Of a stretch of 64,000 bases of DNA, positions 43,751 to 55,355 are shown one piece after another. Each line of letters opens with the position of its first letter. Positions within the stretch are counted from its first letter, which is position 1. The translations under genes were made by a program, and so were the position numbers. A model generated the notes under the pieces. It was not told the origin of the DNA and ran no database searches. It was given only the letters and a program-made list of their open reading frames with translations. The DNA lies in contig JAMXSV010000004.1 of NCBI GenBank assembly GCA_027559495.1, positions 62,001-126,000 on the forward strand, written 5' to 3'. This DNA is from Aurifilum marmelostoma (Eukaryota > Ascomycota > Sordariomycetes > Diaporthales > Cryphonectriaceae).

Positions 43751-45436
43751 GCAGCTCAATGGGATACTATATCCGTCTTGTTGCTCAACCCTCAAGCTTC
43801 GTCTCTAGGGGCAACGAGCGACGTGTCGCCCCGATCGACCTTGCAATACTCTACCAGAACTTCGTCCATTACCATCCATCCTCCGAGCTCGGCGTCGACT
43901 ACACCAAGCACACTTGTCTCTTCCAGCAAAATGTCTTTAAGCCCCAGTCTCGTGCCGCCGGCAAGATCTAGCACAATCTAGACCTTGACAGAGCCTAGGA
44001 CCACTTCAACAATTTTGATATCCCCGTCTCTGTCTTCTGGGAAATCAACTCGTCCGACGACGTCTCCGACCGCACCTCCATCCAGCTTACCACTCAGCAC
44101 CCTATCAAGGCCATTATCACCGCCATTCTCAATCTCAGAGATACCATCAAGTCTGCTGCAGCCCGTAGGCCTGACAAGTATCACAACGCCGACTCAGAGC
44201 AGTCCAAGCAGCATCACAGTGACTATCTCACAGGGGCACACGCACTCGATTTCCTTACCCTCTCTGTCGACTCTGAGCGACCTAGGTGCTTCCCTTTCCG
44301 CCAGTCCTACGATCTCCAGCCCGAGCACGCTGCTCCCGGGCCCTGCTTCAACAGGTCCTACCACACAACCCAACTCGGTTCTAACCTTCTCGACAAGTAG
44401 CCTGATTAGTATGTACTCAGCACCTTCGCTCGTTCTGTCATCTAGCAGCGCGGCGGACAACGCCATCGTCAACCCCGACCACGAATTGTCGGCACTACCC
44501 AGCCTCCCATCCTCGACCCTGCCTATTTATGAGGCTTCCGGCCACAGTGTCTCGGCATCCGGGACTAGCAGTCTACTTCCAGTTGAGTCTCTAACGTCGA
44601 GTCCATCTCACTGTTGATTCACCGACTCAAGGATCTGGATCGTCTCTATCAACGACGAGTTATGCGTCACCTACTAGCCCTTCGGCCGGAACCTTTCCTG
44701 TTACGAGTACGAGTACGAAGAGCGCGTCTCCGTCCACAAGCGGTGTTATTATCTCGCAAATCATCCAAGACAGCAGCAGCAGCAGCAGCAGCGGTAGCAC
44801 AGTGCTCACTACCACGGTGACCAGCACGCCGTTCGTGACCGTCGAAAGCGCGGAGTATACGACTATCACCGTTTGGGTGGGCACCATGCCTCCGCCGCCG
44901 ATGATCCGCCACACAAGAATTGTCGCGGTCTGTCCATCATGTTCAAACAAGGTGGAACTGGGGCGCCGTCGGCTCTTGCTGGACTCCGAACACCTTACTT
45001 TGGACCACATGGAACCGCTGCGCAGACCACTAGTGTTGACCCTGCGACTTTGACGGCCACACCGAATGCGATAGATGGGGTAGAGAAGAGCAGTAGTATC
45101 TCTACTACTGCTACTACTGCTGCTACTACCACTATCGAGACCAAGATCCGCACACTTAGCCTCTCCAGTCCTCTTCCAACTATAAGCCAAGTCAGCAGCC
45201 GAGGCTCAGATAGTCCACCAATGACCAGCCCTAGCCCACCAATAGCGACCTCAGGCATAATCGGCACGTTGACGAGCAGGATCGATAGTACTTGGGCCGC
45301 GATCCCACCCTCGACGCATAGTACAGCGCAGATCATGGAGATATCAGGTGCTCCGACCGAAGCAACCTTCAGAACCCTGGTGCACCGAGTCGTTGCCTTC
45401 GCAGTCCTAGCTATTCTGGTGCGTTGCTTGCGCTAA
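43751..45436 (+). pseudogene. Ser/Thr/Pro-rich mucin-like gene, broken
   Basis: A long Ser/Thr/Pro-rich reading runs through this interval but switches frame. One frame covers 43751-43978, meets a TAG at 43979, and resumes to 44616. It passes to the next frame around 44595-44640 (then GSGSSLSTTS and TVLTTTVTSTPF with a Ser repeat coded by AGC units), and returns to the first frame near 44880, ending at 45436 with a hydrophobic tail (VVAFAVLAILV). The composition fits a wall mucin or GPI-anchored adhesin-like protein. A 75-nt GT-AG candidate (44876-44950) does not restore the frame by itself. I think it is disrupted, but missed introns or base errors could explain part. Confidence 0.45.
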
Positions 45437-47249
45437 ACGAACACAAGCTGCTATGCAGGTCACACGATAAGTTCCCTCTCAGAATTCCTCTGGACGGCAA
45501 CATCCGTATGCAGTATCCGGTGCACGTGGCGAACTACGCCGCCGCCCCGGCTATATCAGAGTAAGTACGCGCTAATGAGGCTCTTTGTGGTGTGCTAGTA
45601 ATTAAAGTAGGACCAGGTTTAAGCAATGGTTGGCGACATGTATACGATGTACAGGGTTGTCAATATGTGGGTTTCTGGGCAGTGAGGGTGCTTGTGCCTA
45701 CTGTGGAGATCGAATGGGAGGTTGTGAACCTTCAGGGTCTTGGGCTGCGGACAAGTCCTCGTTTGGAACAATACGATCTGGTCTGAATTCTACTGTACTC
45801 TGTTGACTGAATCGCCGAACGGGGAAACAAGAGGAATAGTTTGGTCAGTGTGTGGATCGGATGTTGGCATCCCCCGCCCCTGACATCCACAATCCATACA
45901 ACCATGATTATCACTTGAGGGATATGCAGGCCCCACGTGTTCGAAGGTCAATCCAATGTGGTAGCCGATGAGAGCAATGTGTGGCCCAGCTCAGGGGGGA
46001 CCCGGGCTCACATAGCTCTAATACCGAGTGATAGTTTGGTAGCAGGCGAAATGTATTCCCAAAGCAGGTTCTGCATGCACTTGAAGTTGAATAGTGTGGG
46101 TACCGAGTGCTGCCGACGTTTCGATCCTATCAGTAATATTGAACACAATCCTAGTCAGGCCGGACCTGTGGAGTCACCGATGATGCATCTTTCAAGATGA
46201 TACACAATGATCTTGTCCTCGTACCATGTACTGCGTTTTTTTTCCCCCCCTTCTTTTCCATCGAGCGGAGGTCAACGGACCAACCGCGCATATAGTACGC
46301 ATTGAACAGATGGCGTGCTGGATTTGGAACCTGACATCTTCTTGCACCACACGCACAAACAGACATTGTCTCGAGAGTAATGTACTGCAGTAGGGTGCCA
46401 GGGTGCACAATCAGCTTGCCGAACCCCAGGAGATAACTACCCAGATAGGATGGGCTTTTTAAAAATAGTAGGTCGCGGTGATACCCTTGTGCAGCAGAAC
46501 GAGCAAGAAGGGCCACGCGACCTCTGCAGGTTGGTGTGGCGTGTCCCCTAGGACCTGCGCCCTCCCAAGCCAGTCAGCATGACCCCTTTTTCATTTCAGC
46601 CTGCATAGCATAACAGCGGAAGACGCGCATACGCCCGCCCGGGAGGCCCCACAGGGACAAACTGTACTGCTACCGGCCACGTGCGCTTTAACCAATCGCA
46701 GATACTATGGCCGACGTACCGGGTTAGAATGCCGTGCGCAATATCGCCTACAGGTTGCTGGGGCCCTCCATAGCCTCAAGCAAGACAGGGCCCGCTGCTC
46801 CTCGATATGGGGGCCCGTCACTTGCCTGACGGGAGGGGCGGGGAAAGAAGAAAAGGAAAAGTCGTGGAAAAAAAGACGCTCAAGGATGAGTCCAGGAGTT
46901 TTCCCTCTTTGGTGTACCACTTTACTATGGTAGGATTGAGTGAAATGATACTTCGCGTCTTGGGTGGCGATGACGAGATCTCACTTAGATTTCCATCCTT
47001 CCAATCTATATTCTGACGGAACTTGCGGCTTTCCGCCCATGGCTCTCTGGTCAAAATCTATATAAAATGCCAAGGCCCTTCAATCTTGTTGACGTGCGAC
47101 AACTAGGCCTGATTTACCCTGAGTGATCTCCAGTCAATGCGGCGAATCTGATCTTCCCTACCCGTCCCCTCCCCCCCCCCCCCCCAGCCCTTTATATTCG
47201 GTCCTTGCCGTTTCGTGATAAATTGTGGCTTTGTGGCTTGAATAACGCC
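45437..47249. other. Intergenic and lysophospholipase promoter
   Basis: No supported gene. Contains T/C homopolymers near 46237-46250 and C15 at 47171-47185. A TATA element sits at 47059-47066. Confidence 0.4.
47059..47066 (+). promoter_or_regulatory. TATA box of the lysophospholipase gene
   Basis: CTATATAAAA about 185 bp upstream of the start codon, the best TATA match in the region. A C-run follows at 47171. Confidence 0.4.
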
Positions 47250-48852
47250 ATGGTTTCTCTCGCCCTGCTATCTCTGTTGCCCTCTGTGGCCCTGGCTGCC
47301 TCTTCTGAGTATGCCCCCTCTCTCACCACATGCCCAGAGGAGACTCTGGTGAGGTCAGCAGATGGCATCTCGACCTCCGAGGCCAGCTGGATCACTTCGC
47401 GCAAGGCAAATGCCGACACTGCCCTCCAGGCGTGGCTGGCCACTGCGCTGCCTGACGTTGACACCACAAGCCTCCCCACCATCGCTCTGTCTTCCTCGGG
47501 AGGCGGCTTCCGGGCTTTTCTGGTTGGTGCCGGTGTGATCCAGGCCCTCGACAGCAGAGACAGCAATGCAAGCACCGCAGGGCTCTACCAGGCCCTCACG
47601 TACCATGCTGCCCTGTCTGGTGGAGCGTGGCTTCTGAGTTCTCTCATCACTGGAAACTGGCCCACCATCTCCTATCTGGAGGCAAACGTGTGGGCAGCAC
47701 AGCTTGCAGGGGGAATCCTGAACTCGAGCAGCTCCGCGACCGTGGCCGACTATCAACAGATCGCAGCGGACATCATATACAAGGCCTCAGCCGGTTTCCC
47801 GGTCTCCCTGATCGATGCATGGGGCAGAGAGCTGTCGTATCAAATCATGGCCGGTGGACAGGGCACTCCTGCCTTCACCATGTCCGACATCACATCCCTG
47901 TCGAACTTCACCTCGTTCAACGTCCCGTTCCCCATCATCACCGCCACCAAGATCGACTATTTGACAGGGGAATGCGTACCGACCGAGGACGAGGCCATGT
48001 TTGAGTTTAACCCGTACGAGTTCGGGTCCTGGGCTGATGACGTGTCCGCCTTTGTGAGCACCAAATATCTGGGGAGCAACTTGACCAATGGTCTGGCCTC
48101 GGAGTGTGCAGTAGGCTTTGACAGGATCGACTGGGTCATGGGAACGTCGTCCAACATCCTGGAGGAGTTCATCTGCGACACCGCCCTCGAGGTTGATGTC
48201 ACGGAGGATTTCCCTAGCTCCATCGTCGAGATTATTGAGGAGTACACCCCAACGACCGAGTACGGATACTCCATCCTGGCCAACCCATTCAAGGGCTTCA
48301 ACTCCACCACATCCACAACGGCCAGCTCTGTCTCTGGGCTCGACACTCTTTATCTCGTGGACGGGGGCGAGCCCGAGCACAACGACCCGATCCTGCCGCT
48401 GCTCGAGCCCAGTCGCAACGTCTCAGTCCTCATTGTCAGCGACAACAGCAATGATGACAACGACTATCCCGACGGCGAGGCCCTGGTGGCTGCATACGAG
48501 GCCACGCTGACCGGACGGTTAGCCGGACGATTCCCCCCAGGTGCCTTCTGCAGGCGACTTCAGCACGAAACAGGCACAGTTTTTTGGATGCGACGAGCCT
48601 AACGCGGTGACCATCATATACCTGCCAAACGCGGACTGGACATTTGCCTCCAACACGTCAACGCTGCAGCTCGAATACACGGCCGCTGAGACAGCTGCCA
48701 TGATCGCCGACGGCTACGAGGTCGCCTCCCAGGGAGGAGACGAATCGTGGGCAACCTGTCTTGCTTGTGGTCTCATGGTGAAGGAGGTTGGATCGGCAAG
48801 CTTGCCCACCGAATGTGCCGCGTGCTTGACAGAGTATTGTTGGTATCCTTGA
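47250..48852 (+). CDS. Secreted lysophospholipase/phospholipase B, one-base frameshift
   Basis: Predicted secreted phospholipase B that removes acyl chains from (lyso)phospholipids. The start is placed at MVSLALLSLLPSVALAA, a clean signal peptide; an upstream in-frame start uses a non-ATG codon. Catalytic features: SSSGGGFRAFLVGAG (arginine loop), the serine in AALSGGAW (S123; the usual motif is GLSGGS) and the aspartate in DGGEPEHND (D371), a Ser-Asp dyad. The reading breaks after RFPPG near 48535-48541. The C-terminal third continues in another frame with VPSAGDF, AQFFGCD and VTIIYLPNADW and ends with Cys-rich CLACG and CWYP. Removing one base from the C6 run joins them into 533 residues, the normal family length. 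No GT-AG intron of workable size exists there. It is a sequencing slip or a recent pseudogene. Confidence 0.85.
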
Positions 48853-49384
48853 GGCCAGATGATGGCCTGACTCTGCCGTGAGGTGAGAGGTTCGAAATAG
48901 AACGGCGATTAGCGCACAGACACAGAGACACACACACGAGTCCATAGTCTCATCGGATCCTGTAATTAAGCATAATTATGAATATAGTAACGTCATGATA
49001 CCTACATTGATGTGCATGTGCTGTGGCGTCGTCTCACGGGAGGTGGAATATCTGACTTGCTAATCGACTTACGAAGTCAACATGCGCCATGGCTCCCTGA
49101 CGAGAAAGGACGGGGGGGGGGGCGGAGGGGGAGGGAATTAAACCAACAGCCGCTTGCTCCGCAACACAATCTGTATCAAACAAATGCCCAGAGTTGATTA
49201 TCTAATCACGAGTGCACAATCTGGAGTGGACCCCGGCTCAGACGTGTCGTCACCCTTTTGGATCCGACATTCCCCAGGGCCACATGCACCACCGACCTGC
49301 AGCACCCACACACGAGCTCCTCCTCCTCGTTGCTTCAGCAAGTTTCCCATCGCTGAGCAAGCAAAGCCTGCTCGCATCGACAAG
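48853..49384. other. Intergenic, promoter of the esterase
   Basis: Contains a short CACA run near 48922, and 11 G at 49112-49122. The last 150 bp are CA/CT-rich 5' UTR-like. No gene supported. Confidence 0.45.
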
Positions 49385-50798
49385 ATGAGCGACTCGAGTC
49401 CCGCTGGTCTTGGTTTTTCAAAATTCGTTCCTCCCAAGGATGTTGAGACACACAAGGATATTCAATACTGTTCTCAGGGTCATGTTCGGCAACGCCTAGA
49501 CCTGTATCTGCCGAAGCCCGAATCCCGCGGGCCCGGGAGGATCCCGCTCATCGTTTACATTCATGGTAAATCAGTCCGCTCCTGCACACTCGACATCTTC
49601 ATCGTCCACTGAGAAGGGGGGAATAAGAGAGAGAGAAAGAGGGAGTGAGGGAGAAAGAGGCTGACGAGTCGTCGAAAAATTTCTCAGGTGGCGCGTTCAT
49701 GTTTGGCTCGAAAGAGTCTACTCTGCTCCCTGGCCGACTGCTCTCCAAGGGAACTGCCATCGCCTCGCTGGACTATCGCCTGAGCGGTGATGCCATCTTC
49801 CCCGCCTCGGTGGAGGACTGCAAGTCTGCCGTGCGTTGGCTGCGAGCCCATGCCGACGAGTATAATCTCGACGCACACCGCATAATTGCGTGGGGAGAGT
49901 CAGCGTACGTTGTATCGTGATTCCTGCCTTCTCGTCATCTAGGGACCTCGAGAAGTCCCGAAGCCCTTGTGATCATAGATCTACAGAGAAGTGCCATGAC
50001 ATGGAGACTTCTGGTGCGACAGGTAGTAAGAGAGAGAAAGAAAAGGAAAAAAGAAAAAGAAGAAGAAAAAAGAATATAAGGAAAGAAAAGAAACAGAACA
50101 TTGACCCCTTCCCACTGGCCGGGAATGCACGACTAGGGTTGTCTATACAAAAGCTGTCGGATGCCAGTCCTCCCCACACTTTGCGCCTCAACAAAAAGTC
50201 CAAACAGCCCCCCCCCCTTCCTCTTCTCTCTCTCTCTCTCTCTTTCTCTTCTTTTTGCAATCAGTGGAATACTGACTCCCATCGAAACATCTTCAGCGGC
50301 GCCCATCAGGCCTCTATGCTGGGAGTCACATGTGCCAGCTCCAGGGGAGACGAATTCGACGTCGGCGACCATCTCGACACCTCAAGCGCCGTCTCTGGGG
50401 TGGTCGCCTACTATGGTCCGACAGATTTCCTCCAGATGGACAGCCAAGCTCTCAAGGACGGCAAGAGTATGTCGCACGATCCCGTCGACAGCCCCGAGTC
50501 GAAATACATTGGCGGCGCCATCCAGGAAATTCCAGACAAGGTGGCCCGCGCCAATCCTGTCTCTTATATTTCCGAGAACGAGAAACCACCGCCCTTCTTC
50601 CTTGCTCATGGGACAAATGATCACGTAGTGCCATTATTACAGAGTGTGTTGCTGCAAGATGCACTGGTGAATGTTGGTGTTCCAGTAACCCTGCACAAAG
50701 TTGAACAGGCTGATCATGTCTTCCTGGGGGCTTCGAAGGATCAGATGAATGCGCTAGACGCAGCGACGGATGAATTTTTGGCCTCAATCTTCGGCTGA
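49385..50798 (+). CDS. Alpha/beta hydrolase esterase (HSL/BD-FAE-like)
   Basis: Predicted intracellular esterase of 299 aa. Exons 49385-49565, 49688-49904 and 50297-50798 sum to 300 codons. No signal peptide. The oxyanion box HGGAFMFGS is split by intron 1 after its first Gly. Intron 2 interrupts the nucleophile elbow, which becomes GESAGAH (S132) when spliced. The acid is probably in HGTNDHVVP and the His in QADHVFLG. These motifs match the hormone-sensitive-lipase/BD-FAE group, which deacylates small esters or hemicellulose acyl groups. Intron 2 is long (392 nt) and carries purine-rich AAGAAG repeats, a C10 run and a CT dinucleotide tract. It converges tail-to-tail with the next gene, with 149 bp between stops. 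Confidence 0.88.
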
Positions 50799-50947
50799 GC
50801 AATGTCTAGAGATAGGCCGCGTCGGAGAGAACACCCTGCATGAACGCGTTTTGTTTTGAACCTGACCATGTCCGCCCATGCAAATTGTGTGTGAGCTCGG
50901 GGATTCGGCTTCGAACCAGTGAGGAGGATCCCCATTCCTCGGTTGAC

Positions 50948-52209
50948 CTAGAATGTAGTCTGCAGCTCAGGATAGCCTTTGGCCTGCGCCTCGAGATCTG
51001 CAAAGACGGCTTCAGACGCGTCTTTTCCGAGATTCTCCATGCGCGCTGCGTCCTCATCTTCAAGCTTCTCCATCTCCTCCATGGCCTCCTCCTTCTCCTT
51101 TTTCTTCTCGTCCTCATCTGGCTGCATTGCCTTGGCGATACCCGAGGACTCGCCGACGAGAAGGAACTGTGCGCTGGGGATTAGGTGCTTAGGCAGCGTT
51201 CCCATCCAACGCAGAGAACGAAATTCATCGAGGATCTACGCACGTCAGCCGAGTGGCCAGTCTATAAGCCTCAGATGACTTACTTCCTGGGAGAATTTGG
51301 GAGACTCTGGCAGTTGCGTGTTTGGCGGCGCAGGATATTCCGGGTTGCGAGTGCTGATGATCCAGCTACCCTTCTCCTTTAGACCCATCTTCTCCTGGAC
51401 TTGGTCAAGCTTTTTGGGGAGTGTCAGCATGTATGCCAGATGACTCTCCCTTCCAGTGGTCGTGATTGCATATACACCTTCGCCGAATGGAGAGGCAGCG
51501 GGAGAGTGGCGGTCGACGCCAGCTTGGGTCTGATAATCGTTGGACGCCAGGAAGCTCTTCTTGAGCTCGTCGAATGAGGCATCGCTCTTCTCGACAAAAG
51601 CAATCCAGCGGTCCCTTCCAGACTGAGGCAGAACCTTCTTAGGAATAGCAATCAGACGAGAGTTGCCAGCATCGCCGATGGGTCCATCCCCGAGCTTCGC
51701 ATCCGTAGGGACGGGCCTGAGGATCATGTAGCTGCGCGCAATGTCGCTGACCTTGCCAGGGTGGTCAATGCCTACACGGCCGCGGAAGAAGAAGTAGATA
51801 ATGCCCTTCTCGAGGATGTTGGAGGGCGTCGACCCATTCCGGCCACGAGGTTCAATAGCGCTGTCCTCCTGATTCGCAGTCTTGGCTCGCTTCTCTCCAG
51901 ACTTGTCCTCATTGCCATTGGTGGCCTCAGCAGCAGTGCTGCCATCATCGTTGTTCTTGGGAGCTTCTTCCCCCTCAGTAGTCCTTGGTTGAGTGAAAAG
52001 TGTGTCAGTGGTCAGTGAGCAGTTGATCGAGTACATTGGAGGAGGTTTTTGTACAAATCAGCTAACCTGTTCAGAGACTCGTCCAAGGTCAGCTGTCTTC
52101 CTTCACTGCCCTCCTTCTTGGGGGCTTTGGATGGAGGCAGCGCCGCAGACTCATCCAGTTTGTGCTTGTCGCCACTGGTGGCATCCCTGCCTGATCTTGT
52201 CTGGGTCAT
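50948..52209 (-). CDS. Conserved fungal protein of the so-called BTB transcription factor group
   Basis: Protein of 376 aa from exons 52067-52209, 51284-51983 and 50948-51235 (377 codons). The start MTQTRSGRD is preferred over an in-frame ATG 54 codons upstream, whose extra residues look like untranslated leader. The N-terminal 120 residues are charged and low-complexity (Lys, Glu, Ser). The core contains KGIIYFFFRGRVGIDHPGKV, ARSYMILRPVP, LIAIPKKVLPQSGRDRW, AITTTGRESHLAYMLT and SLRWMGTLPKHL. I recall this block from fungal proteins often auto-labelled 'BTB domain transcription factor'; I see no BTB fold here and regard that label as unproven. A Lys/Glu-rich coiled-coil-like segment (DEDEKKKEKEEAMEEMEKL) precedes the end. 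Intron 1 has a weak GTTAGC donor. Role unknown. Confidence 0.8.
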
Positions 52210-53365
52210 GATGGCAGCTAGAGTGATTGGTCGAGCTGATTTACTTGCCCGACGAGTGAGAGTGGCATATAGATGAATGATGATAGCGATGGGTTTTGAC
52301 GTTGATGTCAACAGGGCGTGCCTTGTTATGTTGCAATATGGCGATTGTGTGTCAGATGCTGTGGATGACAAAAAGCTTTTGATCTGCTTGCACCAAGGAC
52401 CAACACTTAATAGTACAGCAGACCTGCCAAATTCACGTGTTGATTTTGATCTGTGAAGACGCGCAGAGACGCGCTGTGCACTGGATGTGTGTACTATGAG
52501 GGTATGTACTATGTCTCGTGAATGATCTCATGGATGATGTCATGCAACTACACTCACGTAATTGAGTACCTTACAGGTATCCCTTCTCCCTTTCTTTTGT
52601 GTTCATGTAATAATCAAAATCCACAAATGTTCTGTCAATGCTTGGTTATACTAATGACTTAGATACGTGTGTCGGCCAGCAGCCCATCTTGAAGTTCTCT
52701 ATACTAATTATGGCTGTCGTTACTCACGATGGTTGCCCCACAAAACTCAATGAATCATGCTATATTTCGCAATGTATTTGATGAATTTTATTACTTGGGG
52801 CAGAACTGGCTTGCTAGCATGCTGCAAGTCACTATTCCTTAAGAATTATTCTTCAGCCTTGGTGTTGACTGATCAATCGTCATTGACCTCAATAATTTTG
52901 CAATGCCCTGTATGGCCTGGGGAGGGCCTTGCTTACAGTGGCTTAGTGTGACCTGCAGTTGTGTTGTTCTGGAGACTCTCGTTGTCAAGTGAGCCACCCT
53001 TATGGAACTAAGCATGCTGCCCCTGCACTGTAGCTGCTGAAAACTCTGCCATAGGGTGATTTCCGCCTGTCCTCACTCACCTAGTTCTTGCCCAACCCTT
53101 GCTCTCTCAGACAACTGCACTCACCCTGCTCCTTCAAGAAGCCAGACAAAGGAGAGATGCAAACTGCTGCACAAAGCTGAGTGGTGGCGCATCCACCACA
53201 CACAGGACTAGTAGTACCCAAATGTCGCAATCTCCGAATCTATACTGCAAGTTACAACGAAAAGCTGTGTTCATGCCAGGCCTGGTCCGGCCAGACTGCC
53301 TCTTTTATATAGTCCCAAAGTAAAGTGCTGCACAACTGCCCTACTTTGAAAAAAGCACAAGCAAC
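52210..53365. other. Divergent intergenic region
   Basis: Separates two genes transcribed away from each other; it must hold both promoters. AT-rich and stop-dense, with no repeats seen. The small frame at 52757-52951 shows no supporting features. Confidence 0.4.
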
Positions 53366-54421
53366 ATGGCATCAGCTGCCAACACCAGCTCCAGACAGTC
53401 CTTCACCCTTCGACGATCCCCTGGAGCTGGACAAGGAGCCTTTGCCATCCGTGACCTCACCGCCGGGACATTGATACTGCGAACCGACGAGTTGACGGCA
53501 CATGTCATCTTCAGGGAGTACCGTGGCGAGGTTTGCTGGGAATGCTTCGCATACGACCGCGGCAGAAAGCTAGCCGTTCGTGACCAGGCCAGTGGCTTCA
53601 CATTTTGCTCACAACGGTGTGAGTCAATATTCCGGGGCCGGAGGTACGACGACGTCTGCCTGGAGGCATGGGGTGCCGTGGAGAAATTGCTCAAGTTCAG
53701 GTCGCGGGCATCAGAGGAGGGGACAGACGAGGCCGACAAACTGGCACAGAGCGACAAGAGACCTACAGCTGTGGAGATTGACGAGGCATGGGGTGCTGCG
53801 GCGTCTGGGGCTGCATCCATCATGGAGGCACGAGCCAGGGGAACCCGAGCAACCAAGGTTCGCAAGAGGGCACTCCAGCAAGCACTGGCGAGCACGCCAC
53901 ACCCAGACACCCTCAGCTTCCAGCTGCACGCGATCCTGACCCGATACACGAACCCAGTCGTCTGGGGCTCCATCCTGTCTTTGGCTCACGAGCCTTGTCC
54001 GTACTCATCACGGCTGGAGCTGGATCATCATGTCAAGTCGTCCCTGCACCTTCTGGCAATCTTACCAGAGACTCTACTGCCCCTGGTGAGTTCAGAGACA
54101 CTACATGCTATCAAGTCCCGCGAGGTGCACAACAGTTTCGGCATCCGGTCCCTGGACGACGGAGGGTCCGAGTTCTTTGGCTTTGGCGTCTGGCCCGATG
54201 CCAGCTACTTCAACCACAGCTGCGTCCCAAATGTGAAGAGGCGCAGGGTTGGAAGGGCATGGGTTTTTGAGGCGAGGGTTGATGTCCAGGAAGGACAGGA
54301 GTTATATATTTCCTACCTGAACGGGGACGAAGACACTCTGACTACAGCAGAGAGGCGGACAAGGTTGAAAAAATACTGGGGCTTTGACTGTATCTGCGAA
54401 CGATGCCGTGCTGCAGCATGA
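53366..54421 (+). CDS. SET-domain protein, SMYD/Set6-like, intronless
   Basis: Predicted protein-lysine methyltransferase of 351 aa in one exon. The SET domain is split, as in SMYD-type proteins: an N-terminal part (SPGAGQGAFAIRDLTAGTLI, with the cofactor-binding GxG), then an inserted segment, then the catalytic half. The insert starts with a Cys-rich part (CWECFAYDRG, FCSQRCE) that resembles a reduced MYND zinc finger. The catalytic half has NSFGIRS, YFNHSCVPNV (N283 onwards, S-adenosylmethionine and Tyr-pocket residues) and ELYISYLNGDED with the catalytic Tyr. A post-SET cysteine cluster closes it (CICERC from C342). A helical Ala/Arg-rich region of about 60 residues sits in the middle. 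Yeast relatives are Set5/Set6. Histone versus non-histone substrate is not readable. Confidence 0.9.
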   Translation: MASAANTSSRQSFTLRRSPGAGQGAFAIRDLTAGTLILRTDELTAHVIFREYRGEVCWECFAYDRGRKLAVRDQASGFTFCSQRCESIFRGRRYDDVCLEAWGAVEKLLKFRSRASEEGTDEADKLAQSDKRPTAVEIDEAWGAAASGAASIMEARARGTRATKVRKRALQQALASTPHPDTLSFQLHAILTRYTNPVVWGSILSLAHEPCPYSSRLELDHHVKSSLHLLAILPETLLPLVSSETLHAIKSREVHNSFGIRSLDDGGSEFFGFGVWPDASYFNHSCVPNVKRRRVGRAWVFEARVDVQEGQELYISYLNGDEDTLTTAERRTRLKKYWGFDCICERCRAAA

Positions 54422-55355
54422 ACAATGTCATCTCGGAAGAAGAAGGAAAAAGGTTTCTGGCTTTGGACTACGCGCATATATAGTCCTGCGCTGCAGGTGT
54501 GGTCCTCTGAGGACTTGGAAGCCTGACCCGATTGTAATTGCTACCAAGGCCTGTGTGTGCGTGAGTAGACTGTCTAGTAAGCTCCCCTCATGGCTGGTAG
54601 AGTCCCAACGTATGCACAACCGCCTCTAGTCACTCTATTCGGAACTGGTCTAACTGCTGTCAACAGTTGAGACCCGAACAGCCATCCCACAGTGTCGCCG
54701 ACCTCAATATGGCGCAATAAGTAGAACCTCTTCTGTCAAGTCAACGGGCCAAGGATAAGTCAGTATTTGATCATTCATCACCTCTGTGATTCTCGTGAAG
54801 GCTACTAGGAGGATACTCTTCTAGTTCAAGAACTCCCAAGTGGTCCCAGGCCCCGGTTCCACATTTTCACTGCCATACATCTCACTCGCACCAGCTCTTT
54901 TGACGAGTATCTGGGTGATGAACAGAAGTCCATCACAACTACAGATCTAAGCCACTACATCACTTTACAGCATGTAAGTGCTTTCCCTGTCGCCTTGGCA
55001 GGTGTGGCCACAAAATACTTGCTGTAATCAAAGAGAATTGACCTGACCTGCAAGTGACATTGGAGAGAAGTGCCAGAGATAATAGTGGTGTGTTATTTTG
55101 AAACTTCAGTTTCCTTCATCCTTTCGGCCAATGTGACTAGACTATTAGCAGTCCACCGTCCTTTTTATTGTTTCTCATGTTCCCCACTCGAAAATGAGAA
55201 GAAACGCCATGGCCTTAGAGCTCTATGCTCTGGCCTTGAACCTCGATTACTTATCCCGAAACCTTTGACGCCTTCATGTTGACAAATAAAACGTAACGAA
55301 GAAATGTATATACATGAAAGTCTTGATGGTCTCCTGTCGGGCCATCCGAGGTCTT
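54422..55355. other. Convergent intergenic region
   Basis: Lies between the ends of the SET gene and the bHLH gene. Likely two 3' UTRs and spacer; no gene, repeat or RNA structure stood out. Confidence 0.45.

Noticed and set aside
47787..48380. 197-codon minus-strand frame inside the lysophospholipase gene
   Set aside because: Antisense shadow of a gene with clear catalytic motifs on the plus strand.
50890..50945. Possible reversed tRNA B-box around TTCGAACC
   Set aside because: The flanks do not form T-arm or acceptor stems and no A-box lies at the right distance.
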